Assembly (NCBI GenBank): GCA_946482375.1
Contig: CAMLRH010000041.1
Location: forward strand, 1 to 13,067
Length of the DNA: 13,067 bases
From: an uncultured Caulobacteraceae bacterium
Lineage (GTDB): Bacteria > Pseudomonadota > Alphaproteobacteria > Caulobacterales > Caulobacteraceae
Direction of reading: 5' to 3'
Part shown: one piece after another, positions 1-5,607 of the stretch
Position numbering within the stretch: position 1 is the first letter of the stretch
Layout of the letters: every line of letters starts with the position of its first letter
Notes under the pieces: generated by a model
Seen by the model: only the letters and a program-made list of their open reading frames with translations
Told to the model about the DNA's origin: nothing
The model's database searches: none
Program-made: the position numbers and the translations under genes

Positions 1-1
1 G

Positions 2-718
2 AACGCCGCCGCCGGCTTCGGCATCACCGAGAACACCGCCCGGGAGTTGTTCGAGGCCGGCGCCGACTGCCTCACCCTCGGCAACCACAGCTGGGACCAG
101 AAGGAAGCGCTGACCTACATCGTCCGCGAGCCGCGACTGATCCGGCCGCTGAACTATCCCGTACTGGCCGATGCGCCGGGGCGGGGGGCCCAGATGTTCG
201 AGGTCGCGGGACGGCGGGTGCTGGTGGTCAACCTGCTGGGCCGGGTGTTCATGGACGCGCTGGACGACCCCTTCGCCGCCGTCGACCGGGTGCTGGAGCA
301 ATCGCCTCTCGGCATGGTGTCGGACGCCATCATCGTCGACATCCACGGCGAGGCTACCAGCGAGAAGATGGCCATGGGTCACTTCTGCGACGGCCGCGCG
401 AGCCTCGTCGTCGGCACTCACAGCCATGTGCCGACCGCCGACGCGCAGATTCTGAACGGCGGCACCGCCTATCAGACCGACGCCGGCGCCTGCGCCGACT
501 ACGACAGCGTCATCGGCAACCAGAAGGAAGAGCCGCTGCGGCGCTTCACGACGCGCATCTCCGGCGGCCGCTACAAGCCCGCCGAGGGTCCGGCCACCGT
601 CTGCGGCGTCTTTCTTGAGACCGACGACCGCACTGGCCTCGCGCGCCGCATCGAGCCTATCCGCATTGGCGGGCGGCTCAAGGAGACGGTGCCCGAAGTA
701 GAGGCGGTGAACGCCTAA
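2..718 (+). CDS. YmdB-family (TIGR00282) metallophosphoesterase, 5' truncated
   Basis: This is the C-terminal 238 residues of a calcineurin-like metallophosphoesterase of the YmdB/TIGR00282 family. The reading frame is open from base 2, so the gene starts upstream of the window and about 35-40 residues are missing. The TTG at 47 is internal, because the conserved NAAAGFGIT segment lies before it. Visible family signatures are GNHSWDQ (metal-binding Asn-His), DIHGEATSEK and GTHSHVPTAD (His-x-His), followed by NGGTAYQTDAG. Family members bind two metal ions, and Bacillus YmdB hydrolyses 2',3'-cyclic nucleotides in the cytoplasm; the substrate here is unknown. The first metal-binding Asp and the Glu just before NAAAG lie outside or at the window edge. 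The gene is convergent with the small membrane protein downstream, with the palindromic element at 729-820 between them. Family assignment is secure; physiological role is inferred. Confidence 0.93.
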   Translation, partial: NAAAGFGITENTARELFEAGADCLTLGNHSWDQKEALTYIVREPRLIRPLNYPVLADAPGRGAQMFEVAGRRVLVVNLLGRVFMDALDDPFAAVDRVLEQSPLGMVSDAIIVDIHGEATSEKMAMGHFCDGRASLVVGTHSHVPTADAQILNGGTAYQTDAGACADYDSVIGNQKEEPLRRFTTRISGGRYKPAEGPATVCGVFLETDDRTGLARRIEPIRIGGRLKETVPEVEAVNA

Positions 719-728
719 CCCCAACCCC

Positions 729-820
729 GCTCATCCCGGCGAAAGCCGGGACCCAGGTCTTTTCAGGACACGCTGAGTCCGGCTGGACAGTACTGGGCCC
801 CGGCTTTCGCCGGGGTGAGC
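729..820. repeat. Two-armed palindromic intergenic repeat (REP/BIME-like), likely bidirectional terminator
   Basis: Two near-identical inverted arms (729-758 and 792-820) flank a roughly 33-base spacer. Each arm contains its own hairpin: CCCGGC-GAAA-GCCGGG at 735-750 and the complementary form, CCCCGGC-TTTC-GCCGGGG, at 798-815. The arms can also pair with each other over nearly 30 bases with few mismatches. The element fills the gap between two convergent genes that end at 718 and 826, which fits a shared transcription terminator, although no clear T-tract follows. It resembles repetitive extragenic palindromes scattered through alphaproteobacterial genomes; the copy number in this genome cannot be seen from here. 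Confidence 0.8.
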
Positions 821-825
821 GGAAT

Positions 826-1029
826 TTAGGAGTGGTAGTCGCGCCGCGCCTGCGCCCGGCCGGCCATGTAGGCGCCGGCGGTCAGGCCGAGCAGCGCCAG
901 CGCGCCGACAGTGGCGATGGCGACAACCGGTCCGTCCCAGCGCCCGATCAGGGGGCCCTGCCGGGGTTGCCAATCGACGATGGGGTCGGGGACCTCTTCC
1001 CGTTCCAATCCGGTCTCGAGCTCGGTCAT
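826..1029 (-). CDS. Small single-pass membrane protein, unknown function
   Basis: This predicted 67-residue protein begins MTELETGLEREE and ends ARRDYHS. It has an acidic, proline-containing N-terminal half, one hydrophobic segment at about residues 34-56 (GPVVAIATVGALALLGLTAG) and a short basic tail with AGRAQARR. That pattern suggests one transmembrane helix with the basic C-terminus in the cytoplasm. The start at 1029 is chosen because AGGAG lies 6 bases upstream on the minus strand. The open frame continues further, but it would then run antisense into yebC. The gene is divergent from yebC and convergent with the metallophosphoesterase. I do not recognise a family. Evidence for coding is the ribosome binding site, the sensible topology and the tight fit between neighbours. 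Confidence 0.6.
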   Translation of the reverse strand: MTELETGLEREEVPDPIVDWQPRQGPLIGRWDGPVVAIATVGALALLGLTAGAYMAGRAQARRDYHS

Positions 1030-1080
1030 GGTCGCGCTCCTGTTCGGCCCCAAGCCTGAAACGGCGCCGGGGCTCACCGG

Positions 1081-1110
1081 TTGCGCGGATCGGGCCCCGG
1101 ACGGTAGAAG
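1081..1110 (+). promoter_or_regulatory. Candidate promoter of yebC
   Basis: TTGCGCGG (1081-1088) and GGTAGAAG (1103-1110) are separated by 14 bases. This approximates the Caulobacter housekeeping promoter pattern (TTGaCg-type -35, GCTANAWC-type -10). Transcription would start near 1117, giving a leader of about 25 bases before the yebC ATG at 1142. The match is partial and the call is tentative. Confidence 0.35.
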
Positions 1111-1141
1111 CGGCGCCTCACAATGCTGACGCGGACGCCCG

Positions 1142-1888
1142 ATGGCCGGCCACTCAAAGTTCAAGAACATCATGCACCGAAAGGGCCGCGCCGACGCCGC
1201 GCGGTCCAAGCTGTTCTCCAAGCTCTCGCGCGAGATCACCGTGGCGGCGAAGTCGGGTATGCCCGATCCGGCGATGAACCCCAGGCTGCGGCTGGCGGTG
1301 TCCAACGCCAAGGCCGAAAGCCTGCCCAAGGACGTCATCGAGCGCGCCATCAAGAAATCGCAGGGCGGCGACGCGGCCGACTACACCGAGATCCGCTACG
1401 AAGGCTTCGGCCCCGGCGGAGTCGGCGTCATCGTCGAGGTGCTTACCGACAACAAGAACCGCGCCGCCGCCAACGTCCGCGCCACCTTCGGCAAGAACGG
1501 CGGGGCGCTGGGCGAGACCGGCTCGGTCAGCTTCATGTTCGATAAGGTCGGACAGATCACCTACCAGGCTCATGCGGCGACCGAGGAGGTGGTCATGGAA
1601 GCGGCCATCGAGGCGGGCGCCGACGACGTCGAGTCGGACGCCGAAGCCCACACCATCTACACCCCGTTCGAAGCCACGGCCGAGGTGTCGGAAGCGCTGA
1701 CAGCGAGCCTTGGCGAGCCCAAGACCGTCAACATCGTCTGGCGGCCGAAGAGCCTGGTCCCCGTCTCCGGAGACCAGGCCGCGACGCTGATGAAGCTGAT
1801 CGAGGCGCTGGAAGACGAGGACGACGTCCAGAACGTCTACGCCAACTTCGACATCAGCGACGAAGAGATGGACCGGCTGGCGGGCTAG
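1142..1888 (+). CDS. yebC: YebC/TACO1-family protein (translation factor or regulator)
   Basis: This 248-residue protein has the usual family length. It opens with the diagnostic [20 protein letters not shown] and continues through FSKLSREI, then [20 protein letters not shown], then [14 protein letters not shown] and a C-terminal acidic stretch ([17 protein letters not shown]). The family was long annotated as a transcriptional regulator. Work on TACO1 and on bacterial YebC supports a role in helping ribosomes through difficult sequences such as proline runs. The start is fixed by the conserved MAGHSK, although no strong ribosome binding site is visible. In many alphaproteobacteria yebC sits just before ruvCAB; here about 3.7 kb of other genes intervene. 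A hairpin begins 6 bases after the stop codon. Confidence 0.96.
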   Translation: MAGHSKFKNIMHRKGRADAARSKLFSKLSREITVAAKSGMPDPAMNPRLRLAVSNAKAESLPKDVIERAIKKSQGGDAADYTEIRYEGFGPGGVGVIVEVLTDNKNRAAANVRATFGKNGGALGETGSVSFMFDKVGQITYQAHAATEEVVMEAAIEAGADDVESDAEAHTIYTPFEATAEVSEALTASLGEPKTVNIVWRPKSLVPVSGDQAATLMKLIEALEDEDDVQNVYANFDISDEEMDRLAG

Positions 1889-1894
1889 CAATCT

Positions 1895-1919
1895 CCCTTC
1901 CCCCTCGAGGGGGGAAGGG
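1895..1919 (+). terminator. Stem-loop after yebC, probable terminator
   Basis: CCCTTCCCCC (1895-1904) pairs with GGGGGGAAGGG (1909-1919) across a TCGA loop, with one extra G. It begins 6 bases after the yebC stop codon. No T-tract follows, so intrinsic termination is uncertain. Confidence 0.5.
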
Positions 1920-2021
1920 CCGGGGATGGGGGTGTAAGCAGGGCGTTGACGGAAGGACGAGAGTGGCTCTGAGCCCACTTGCGTTCATCGCCCAAACTCA
2001 GCGGCCACACCCTCCACCCTG

Positions 2022-2046
2022 CCCTCCTCCCCTCGAGGGAGGAGGG
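2022..2046 (-). terminator. Stem-loop after the VOC operon, probable terminator
   Basis: CCCTCCTCCC (2022-2031) is a perfect 10-bp inverted match to GGGAGGAGGG (2037-2046), with a 5-base loop. On the minus strand it starts 3 bases beyond the stop codon of the last VOC gene. It has no T-tract. Confidence 0.5.
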
Positions 2047-2049
2047 TGA

Positions 2050-2529
2050 TCAGGCCGCTTCCGCGTGAGCCTTTTCCAGCGTGGCGATGTCGAACTTGAC
2101 CATCTTCAGCATGGCATCGGTCACCGCCTTGCGCTGCTGCGGCGTGCCGCTGGTCGACAGCTCCTGGAAGCGCCTGGGCACGATCTGCCAGCACAGGCCA
2201 TAGCGGTCGCGGATCCAGCCGCATTGCTCCGGCGCGCCGCCGTTCTCCAGCGCCGCCCAGTAGCGGTCGATCTCGGCTTGGTCCTCGCAGTTCACCATGA
2301 AGGAAACGGCGTGGTTGAACGGGTCGAGCGGACCGGCGGCGATGGCCATGAACGGCTGCCCGCAGAGGGTGAATTCGACGATGTCGACGCTGCCCGGCGG
2401 GCCGCTGGGTGTTTCCGTCGGGATCTGGGTGACGTTGTCGACGCGGGAGTCGGGAAAGACCGAGGCGTAGAAGTTCGCGGCCTCGACGGCCTCGGTCACG
2501 TACCAGAGGTGGGGGACGATCTTGCTCAT
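2050..2529 (-). CDS. PhnB-like VOC protein (PF06983 type, 3-dmu-9_3-mt fold)
   Basis: This 159-residue protein belongs to the PhnB-like branch of the vicinal oxygen chelate superfamily. It opens with KIVPHLWYVTEAVEAANFY, a typical first strand and helix with His7 and the LWF/LWY motif. It contains FNHAVSFMVNCED around His73 and the family hallmark EQCGWIRDRYGLCWQIVP at about residues 101-118. The name 3-demethylubiquinone methyltransferase sometimes attached to this domain is misleading; no methyltransferase motif is present. The start at 2529 has AGGAGA placed 6 bases upstream. It is the last gene of a four-gene minus-strand operon and begins 11 bases after the preceding gene ends. The substrate is unknown. 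Given the neighbours, a role in handling small reactive molecules is plausible but inferred. Confidence 0.88.
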   Translation of the reverse strand: MSKIVPHLWYVTEAVEAANFYASVFPDSRVDNVTQIPTETPSGPPGSVDIVEFTLCGQPFMAIAAGPLDPFNHAVSFMVNCEDQAEIDRYWAALENGGAPEQCGWIRDRYGLCWQIVPRRFQELSTSGTPQQRKAVTDAMLKMVKFDIATLEKAHAEAA

Positions 2530-2540
2530 CCGGCGTCTCC

Positions 2541-3278
2541 TCAGCGGGCGCCGACGAGGGCGAACATGGCGCCCTGCGGGTCGATGCCGTTGATGATCCA
2601 GCCGCCGCCCGGCACCTGCATCGGCCCGTTGATGACCTGGCCGCCGCCGGCGTTCACCGCCGCCACCGCCCGGTCGATCGAGTCCACGTTGAAGTAGAAG
2701 AGCCACGCGGGCCGGGGCGCCTGGGTGCTGTTGAACATCGCCCCGAACTGCTGCCCGCCATCGGTGATGATCTGGTAGGTCCCCATGGCGCCCATATCCA
2801 TGGCCTCGCCCTTCGCCCAGCCGTAGAGGCCGGAATAGAAGGCGAAAGCCTTTTCCCAGTCCGACGTGTGCAGCTCGTGCCAACCGGCCTGGCCGGGTGT
2901 GCCCATGGGCGGCGTGTCGGCCGGCGCCGGGCCTTGCGGCGCCATCAGCATGTAGCCGGCGCCTTGCGGGTCCGAGACAGCGGCCAGGCGGCCGACGCCG
3001 GGGATGTCCCAGGCTTCCTTCTCGACCTTGCCGCCGGCGGCGGCGATGGCGCGGCAGGCCGCGTCGACGTCATCGACAGCGACATAGCCGATCCAGAACG
3101 ACCCCATGCCCGGCGGGGTAGCCATGATGCCGCCCGTCTCGCGGCCGCCGAGGCCCAGGACCGTGTAGTCCTGTCCTCCGGCAAAGACGCGACCGGTCCA
3201 GCCGACAACCGAGCCGTAGAAGGCTTCGGAGGCCTTCGGGTCGGTGCTCATCAGCTCGTACCAGATGAAGCCGGCCAT
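2541..3278 (-). CDS. Tandem-domain VOC (glyoxalase-like) protein
   Basis: This 245-residue protein is built from two VOC modules in tandem. Module 1 (about 1-115) runs from FIWYELMSTDPKASEAFY through VVGW to VSDPQGAGYMLM. Module 2 (about 131-245) runs from GWHELHTSDWEKAFAFY through LYGW to GIDPQGAMFALV. The matching W-x-EL...FY...GW...DPQG pattern in both halves shows internal duplication. Relatives include the mycobacterial CFP30B-type proteins, with no settled substrate. Two adjacent ATG codons (3281 and 3278) precede the gene. GGGAGG lies 3 bases from the first and 6 from the second, so 3278 is preferred. The start overlaps the stop codon of the DUF1428 gene, so the two are probably translationally coupled. 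Confidence 0.88.
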   Translation of the reverse strand: MAGFIWYELMSTDPKASEAFYGSVVGWTGRVFAGGQDYTVLGLGGRETGGIMATPPGMGSFWIGYVAVDDVDAACRAIAAAGGKVEKEAWDIPGVGRLAAVSDPQGAGYMLMAPQGPAPADTPPMGTPGQAGWHELHTSDWEKAFAFYSGLYGWAKGEAMDMGAMGTYQIITDGGQQFGAMFNSTQAPRPAWLFYFNVDSIDRAVAAVNAGGGQVINGPMQVPGGGWIINGIDPQGAMFALVGAR

Positions 3279-3637
3279 CATGCGCCTCCCAGATCGAGGG
3301 GCGTGAAACCGCCGTAGATCATGCGCTGGCCGCTGAACGGCATGTCCTCGGGCTTCATATTCATGCGCGGGTCGTTCATGACCTTCTCCTGGCCCGCGTC
3401 GCGAACTTCCTTCGATGGCCAGACGATCCACGAGAAGACGACGTTCTCGCCGGGTTCGCACTTCACCGCGGTCTTGAAGTCGGTGACCTTGCCGTCGGGG
3501 ACGTCGTCGCCCCAGCATTCCCAGACATCGAGCGCGCCGTACTCCTTGAAGATGGGCGCGGCCAGGGCGGCGACCTTGCGGTAGGCGTCCTTCTTGCCCT
3601 CGGGCACCGGGATGACGAAGCCATCAATGTAAGCCAT
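3278..3637 (-). CDS. DUF1428 family protein
   Basis: This 119-residue protein matches the DUF1428 family in length and pattern: MAYIDGFVIPVPEGKKDAYR at the start, ALDVWECWGDDVPDGKVTDF in the middle, FSWIVWPSKEVRD, and MPFSGQRMIYGGF near the end. The family adopts a ferredoxin-like alpha/beta fold and has no established activity; older database names linking it to 4.5S RNA are unsupported. Its second strand carries two tryptophans and a cysteine (WECWGDD, residues 39-45). The start at 3637 has AGGAG 7 bases upstream. It is the second gene of the VOC operon, 30 bases after the first and overlapping the next. DUF1428 genes are frequently found with VOC genes, which suggests a shared but unknown task. 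Confidence 0.88.
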   Translation of the reverse strand: MAYIDGFVIPVPEGKKDAYRKVAALAAPIFKEYGALDVWECWGDDVPDGKVTDFKTAVKCEPGENVVFSWIVWPSKEVRDAGQEKVMNDPRMNMKPEDMPFSGQRMIYGGFTPLDLGGA

Positions 3638-3667
3638 TGGGGGTCTCCTCTCTTGGGTTTGTTGTTT

Positions 3668-4090
3668 TCAGGCGGCGGTCGTGGCGGCCTGTTCGGCGGC
3701 GGCCATGTCCATCCACATGACTTCCCAGTGGTGGCCGTCGGGGTCTTCGAAGCTGCGGCCGTACATGAAGCCGTAGTCCTGGGTGGGGCCGGGGTCGATC
3801 TTGCCGCCCGCCTTGCCGGCGCTTTCGGTCATCTGGTCGACGCCCTCGCGGCTGTCGGCCGACAGGCAGATCAGCACCTCGGTGACGTCGCGCGAGGCGA
3901 TCGGGCGCGAGGTGAATTGCCGGAACTTGTCGTGGGTCAGCAGCATCACGTGGATGGTCTCGGAGAACACCATGCAGGCGGCGGTCTCGTCGGTGAACTG
4001 CGGATTGTTGGTGAAGCCGAGCGCTTCATAGAAGGCCATCGCCCGGGAAAGGTCGGCGACCGGCAAGTTGACGAAAATCATCTTCGACAT
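3668..4090 (-). CDS. Single-domain VOC protein, first gene of the operon
   Basis: This 140-residue glyoxalase-fold protein has the N-terminal MIFVNLPVADLSRAMAFYEALGF motif and the C-terminal SFEDPDGHHWEVMWMD motif. Glyoxalases and extradiol dioxygenases use His and Glu ligands on the first and last strands. Here the first-strand position is Asn8 rather than His, while Glu123 at the last position is kept. The metal site is therefore atypical and the protein may bind rather than convert its ligand. A short Ala-rich tail (AAAEQAATTAA) follows the domain. The start at 4090 has AGGGGA 7 bases upstream. It is the promoter-proximal gene facing the divergent HxlR regulator, which is therefore its likely controller. 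The substrate is unknown. Confidence 0.87.
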   Translation of the reverse strand: MSKMIFVNLPVADLSRAMAFYEALGFTNNPQFTDETAACMVFSETIHVMLLTHDKFRQFTSRPIASRDVTEVLICLSADSREGVDQMTESAGKAGGKIDPGPTQDYGFMYGRSFEDPDGHHWEVMWMDMAAAEQAATTAA

Positions 4091-4113
4091 TGGCGTTTCC
4101 CCTGCGCTGTCGG

Positions 4114-4142
4114 TTGACGCTCATACGCCGAAGAGTTACATA
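4114..4142 (+). promoter_or_regulatory. Candidate promoter of the HxlR-family regulator gene
   Basis: TTGACG (4114-4119) is followed after 17 bases by TACATA (4137-4142). In the Caulobacter style this reads TTGACGC, 14 bases, GTTACATA. Transcription would start around 4149-4151, at or just before the ATG at 4151. No ribosome binding site precedes the ATG, so the transcript may be leaderless. Confidence 0.5.
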
Positions 4143-4148
4143 TGTAAA
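4120..4148 (-). promoter_or_regulatory. Candidate promoter of the VOC/DUF1428 operon
   Basis: On the minus strand TTTACA (4148-4143) and TATGAG (4125-4120) are separated by 17 bases. The start would lie near 4113, leaving a leader of about 23 bases that includes the AGGGGA site. The -35 element lies within the palindrome at 4136-4147. Confidence 0.45.
4136..4147. promoter_or_regulatory. Probable HxlR operator palindrome
   Basis: TTACATATGTAA is a perfect 12-bp palindrome, flanked by G on the left and AAC on the right so that the wider site reads GTTACATATGTAAAC. It sits in the 60-base divergent region and overlaps the -10 of the regulator promoter and the -35 of the operon promoter, so a bound dimer could repress both. 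The sequence is strikingly AT-rich against its GC-rich surroundings. A second short inverted pair, GTTAG/CTAAC, lies just inside the regulator gene at 4156-4174. Confidence 0.6.
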
Positions 4149-4150
4149 CA

Positions 4151-4858
4151 ATGAAGTTAGAAAAAATAACTAACCAGTCCGAAGCCGCCCGCCGACGCTA
4201 TGAGGACGCCTGCGGCACCGCCCATGCGCTCGAACTGATCGGCGAGCGTTGGGCGCTGCTGGTGGTGCGTGAACTTATGTTGGGCCCAAAAAGGTTCAGT
4301 GACATCCGCGCCGACCTGCCCGGCATCTCGGCGAATGTGCTGACACAGCGGCTGGAAGGCCTGGAGGCGTCCGGTCTCGTCATGAAGCGCAAGTTGCCGC
4401 CGCCGGCTTCCGTCCAGGTCTACGAGCTGACCGAGTGGGGTTACGAGGCAGAGCCGTTCATTCAGAACATGGGCCGCTGGGCGACCCGTTCGCCGCTGCA
4501 CGATCCTTCCCGGCCCCTGTCGGCCACATCGCTGATGCTGTCGTTCCGGACGATGTTCGACCCGGGACGAGCGGGCGACCTGACGGCGGCGGTCGGCTTC
4601 CGGCTGGGCGACGAGACCTTCCTCGTCAGCATCGAGGGCGGCCGGCTGACCGCCGAGCGCGGCGACCCCGCCGAGGCGCTGGTCGTCTTCACCGGCTCGG
4701 CCCCCGCGGTGGCGGGCGTCGTCTACGGCGGCGTGCCGATCGCGGCTATGGAAGCCGAGGGCGCCCTGACGCTCGCGGGTGACCGCGACCTCGCCGCGCG
4801 ATTCGCCACGCTCTTTCCCCTGCCGTCAAAGGTTGGCGCCACGGATAGCTCCGCTTAG
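4151..4858 (+). CDS. HxlR-family transcriptional regulator with C-terminal SCP2-like extension
   Basis: This 235-residue protein has an HxlR-type winged helix-turn-helix at about residues 18-112. The recognisable run is HALELIGERWALLVVREL, GPKRFSDIRADLPGIS, NVLTQRLEGLEASGLV and VYELTEWG. Cys21, the only cysteine in the protein, occupies the position of the family's conserved N-terminal cysteine, which acts as a redox or electrophile sensor in Bacillus YodB and HypR. Most HxlR proteins are 100-150 residues. The extra roughly 110 residues here (LTAAVGFRLGDETFLVSIEGG... to LAGDRDLAARFATLFP) resemble an SCP2-like sterol-carrier domain that could bind a hydrophobic ligand. The first codons are AT-rich and no ribosome binding site precedes the ATG, which fits a leaderless message. 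It is divergent from the VOC operon, its likely target, and 12 bases before the mgtC-like gene. Confidence 0.9.
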   Translation: MKLEKITNQSEAARRRYEDACGTAHALELIGERWALLVVRELMLGPKRFSDIRADLPGISANVLTQRLEGLEASGLVMKRKLPPPASVQVYELTEWGYEAEPFIQNMGRWATRSPLHDPSRPLSATSLMLSFRTMFDPGRAGDLTAAVGFRLGDETFLVSIEGGRLTAERGDPAEALVVFTGSAPAVAGVVYGGVPIAAMEAEGALTLAGDRDLAARFATLFPLPSKVGATDSSA

Positions 4859-4870
4859 CGTTAGGCCGTC

Positions 4871-5563
4871 ATGGAATGGTGGCGGCCTGAAATCGTCTAT
4901 CCCGTGCTGGGCGCGCTCGGCGCCGGCGCGGCCGTGGGGCTCGAGCGGGAGTTCCGCGGCCAGCAGGCGGGCCTGCGCACGCATCTCCTGGTCTGTCTCG
5001 CCTCGGCCTTCCTGATGCTGATGGCGGTGGAGCAGGTTTCGTGGATGCGCCACGCGTCCGAGGCCGTGGTCCGCATCGACCCGGTGCGGATGGCGCACGG
5101 CATCCTGACCGGCATCGGCTTCCTCTGCGGCGGCGTCATCTTCCGCACCGGCGTGACGGTGCACGGGCTGACCACGGCCGCGTCGCTGTGGATCACCTCG
5201 GCGCTCGGCATGCTGTTCGGCGTCGGGCTCTATGGCCTCGCCATCGGCGCGACGGTGATCGTGCTGCTGGTGCTGGCGGCGCTGCGGCTGTTCGACCGGG
5301 TGGTCCCGCAGCAGGCGGTCGTTCAGGCCGCTGTCCGCTTCGCTCGCGACCAGGCGCCGACCGGCCCCGAAATGCAGGCCGAGCTGAAGCAGCTCAAGCT
5401 GAAGGGTTCGACCTTCACGCAGAAGCTCCTCGATCAGGGCCGCGTCATCGAATTCTCAGGCCATATCCGCGGCGCCAAATGGGACGATATGGAGCGCCTC
5501 ATCGCCGTCCTGCGCGAGGACGGCCGGGTGCTGGAATACGAGCTGACGCCGCGCAAGCCTTGA
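4871..5563 (+). CDS. MgtC/SapB-family inner-membrane protein
   Basis: This 230-residue protein has a hydrophobic N-terminal two-thirds with about five membrane segments (roughly 10-25, 38-55, 78-92, 103-118 and 119-140). It carries the MgtC signature GLEREFRGQQAGLRTHLL (23-40) and GIGFLCGGVIFR (81-92), where the common form reads GFLGAG. The soluble C-terminal part (about 150-230) fits the ACT-like domain seen in longer MgtC proteins. MgtC proteins aid survival in low magnesium and, in Salmonella, restrain the F1Fo ATP synthase; the role outside pathogens is poorly defined. The gene starts 12 bases after the regulator gene and probably shares its transcript. The ribosome binding site is weak (GTTAGG). 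I see no magnesium-responsive leader upstream. Confidence 0.9.
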   Translation: MEWWRPEIVYPVLGALGAGAAVGLEREFRGQQAGLRTHLLVCLASAFLMLMAVEQVSWMRHASEAVVRIDPVRMAHGILTGIGFLCGGVIFRTGVTVHGLTTAASLWITSALGMLFGVGLYGLAIGATVIVLLVLAALRLFDRVVPQQAVVQAAVRFARDQAPTGPEMQAELKQLKLKGSTFTQKLLDQGRVIEFSGHIRGAKWDDMERLIAVLREDGRVLEYELTPRKP

Positions 5564-5607
5564 AGCCTTTGCGCTAAGCGGCCGGCTTCGCCATTCTCGC
5601 GAAACAG

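Larger units (their letters stand above)
1891..2049. repeat. Pair of inverted palindromic elements between convergent genes
   Basis: The 161-base gap between yebC and the VOC operon holds two related copies in opposite orientation. The left copy (about 1891-1934) and the reverse complement of the right copy (about 2007-2049) share the order ATC, C/T-rich arm, CTCGAG centre, G/A-rich arm, then a GGGxxGGxGGGTGT tail. Each copy is itself a stem-loop centred on TCGA. The core design (CTCCCT...GGGAGGG-like arms followed by GGTGGGG) also resembles the element at 7744-7855, suggesting a dispersed repeat family. The roughly 70 bases between the copies show no gene. Confidence 0.7.

Noticed and set aside
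1030..1353. Upstream extension of the small membrane protein to a 175-residue form
   Set aside because: The extra N-terminus would be antisense to the conserved start of yebC; the internal ATG at 1029 has a well-placed AGGAG.
1154..1978. A 274-codon minus-strand open frame over yebC
   Set aside because: It is the complement of yebC coding sequence plus the palindromic gap, with no domain pattern and no plausible ribosome binding site.
4859..4870. Possible magnesium-responsive leader before the mgtC-like gene
   Set aside because: Only 12 bases separate it from the regulator gene, leaving no room for a riboswitch or leader peptide.
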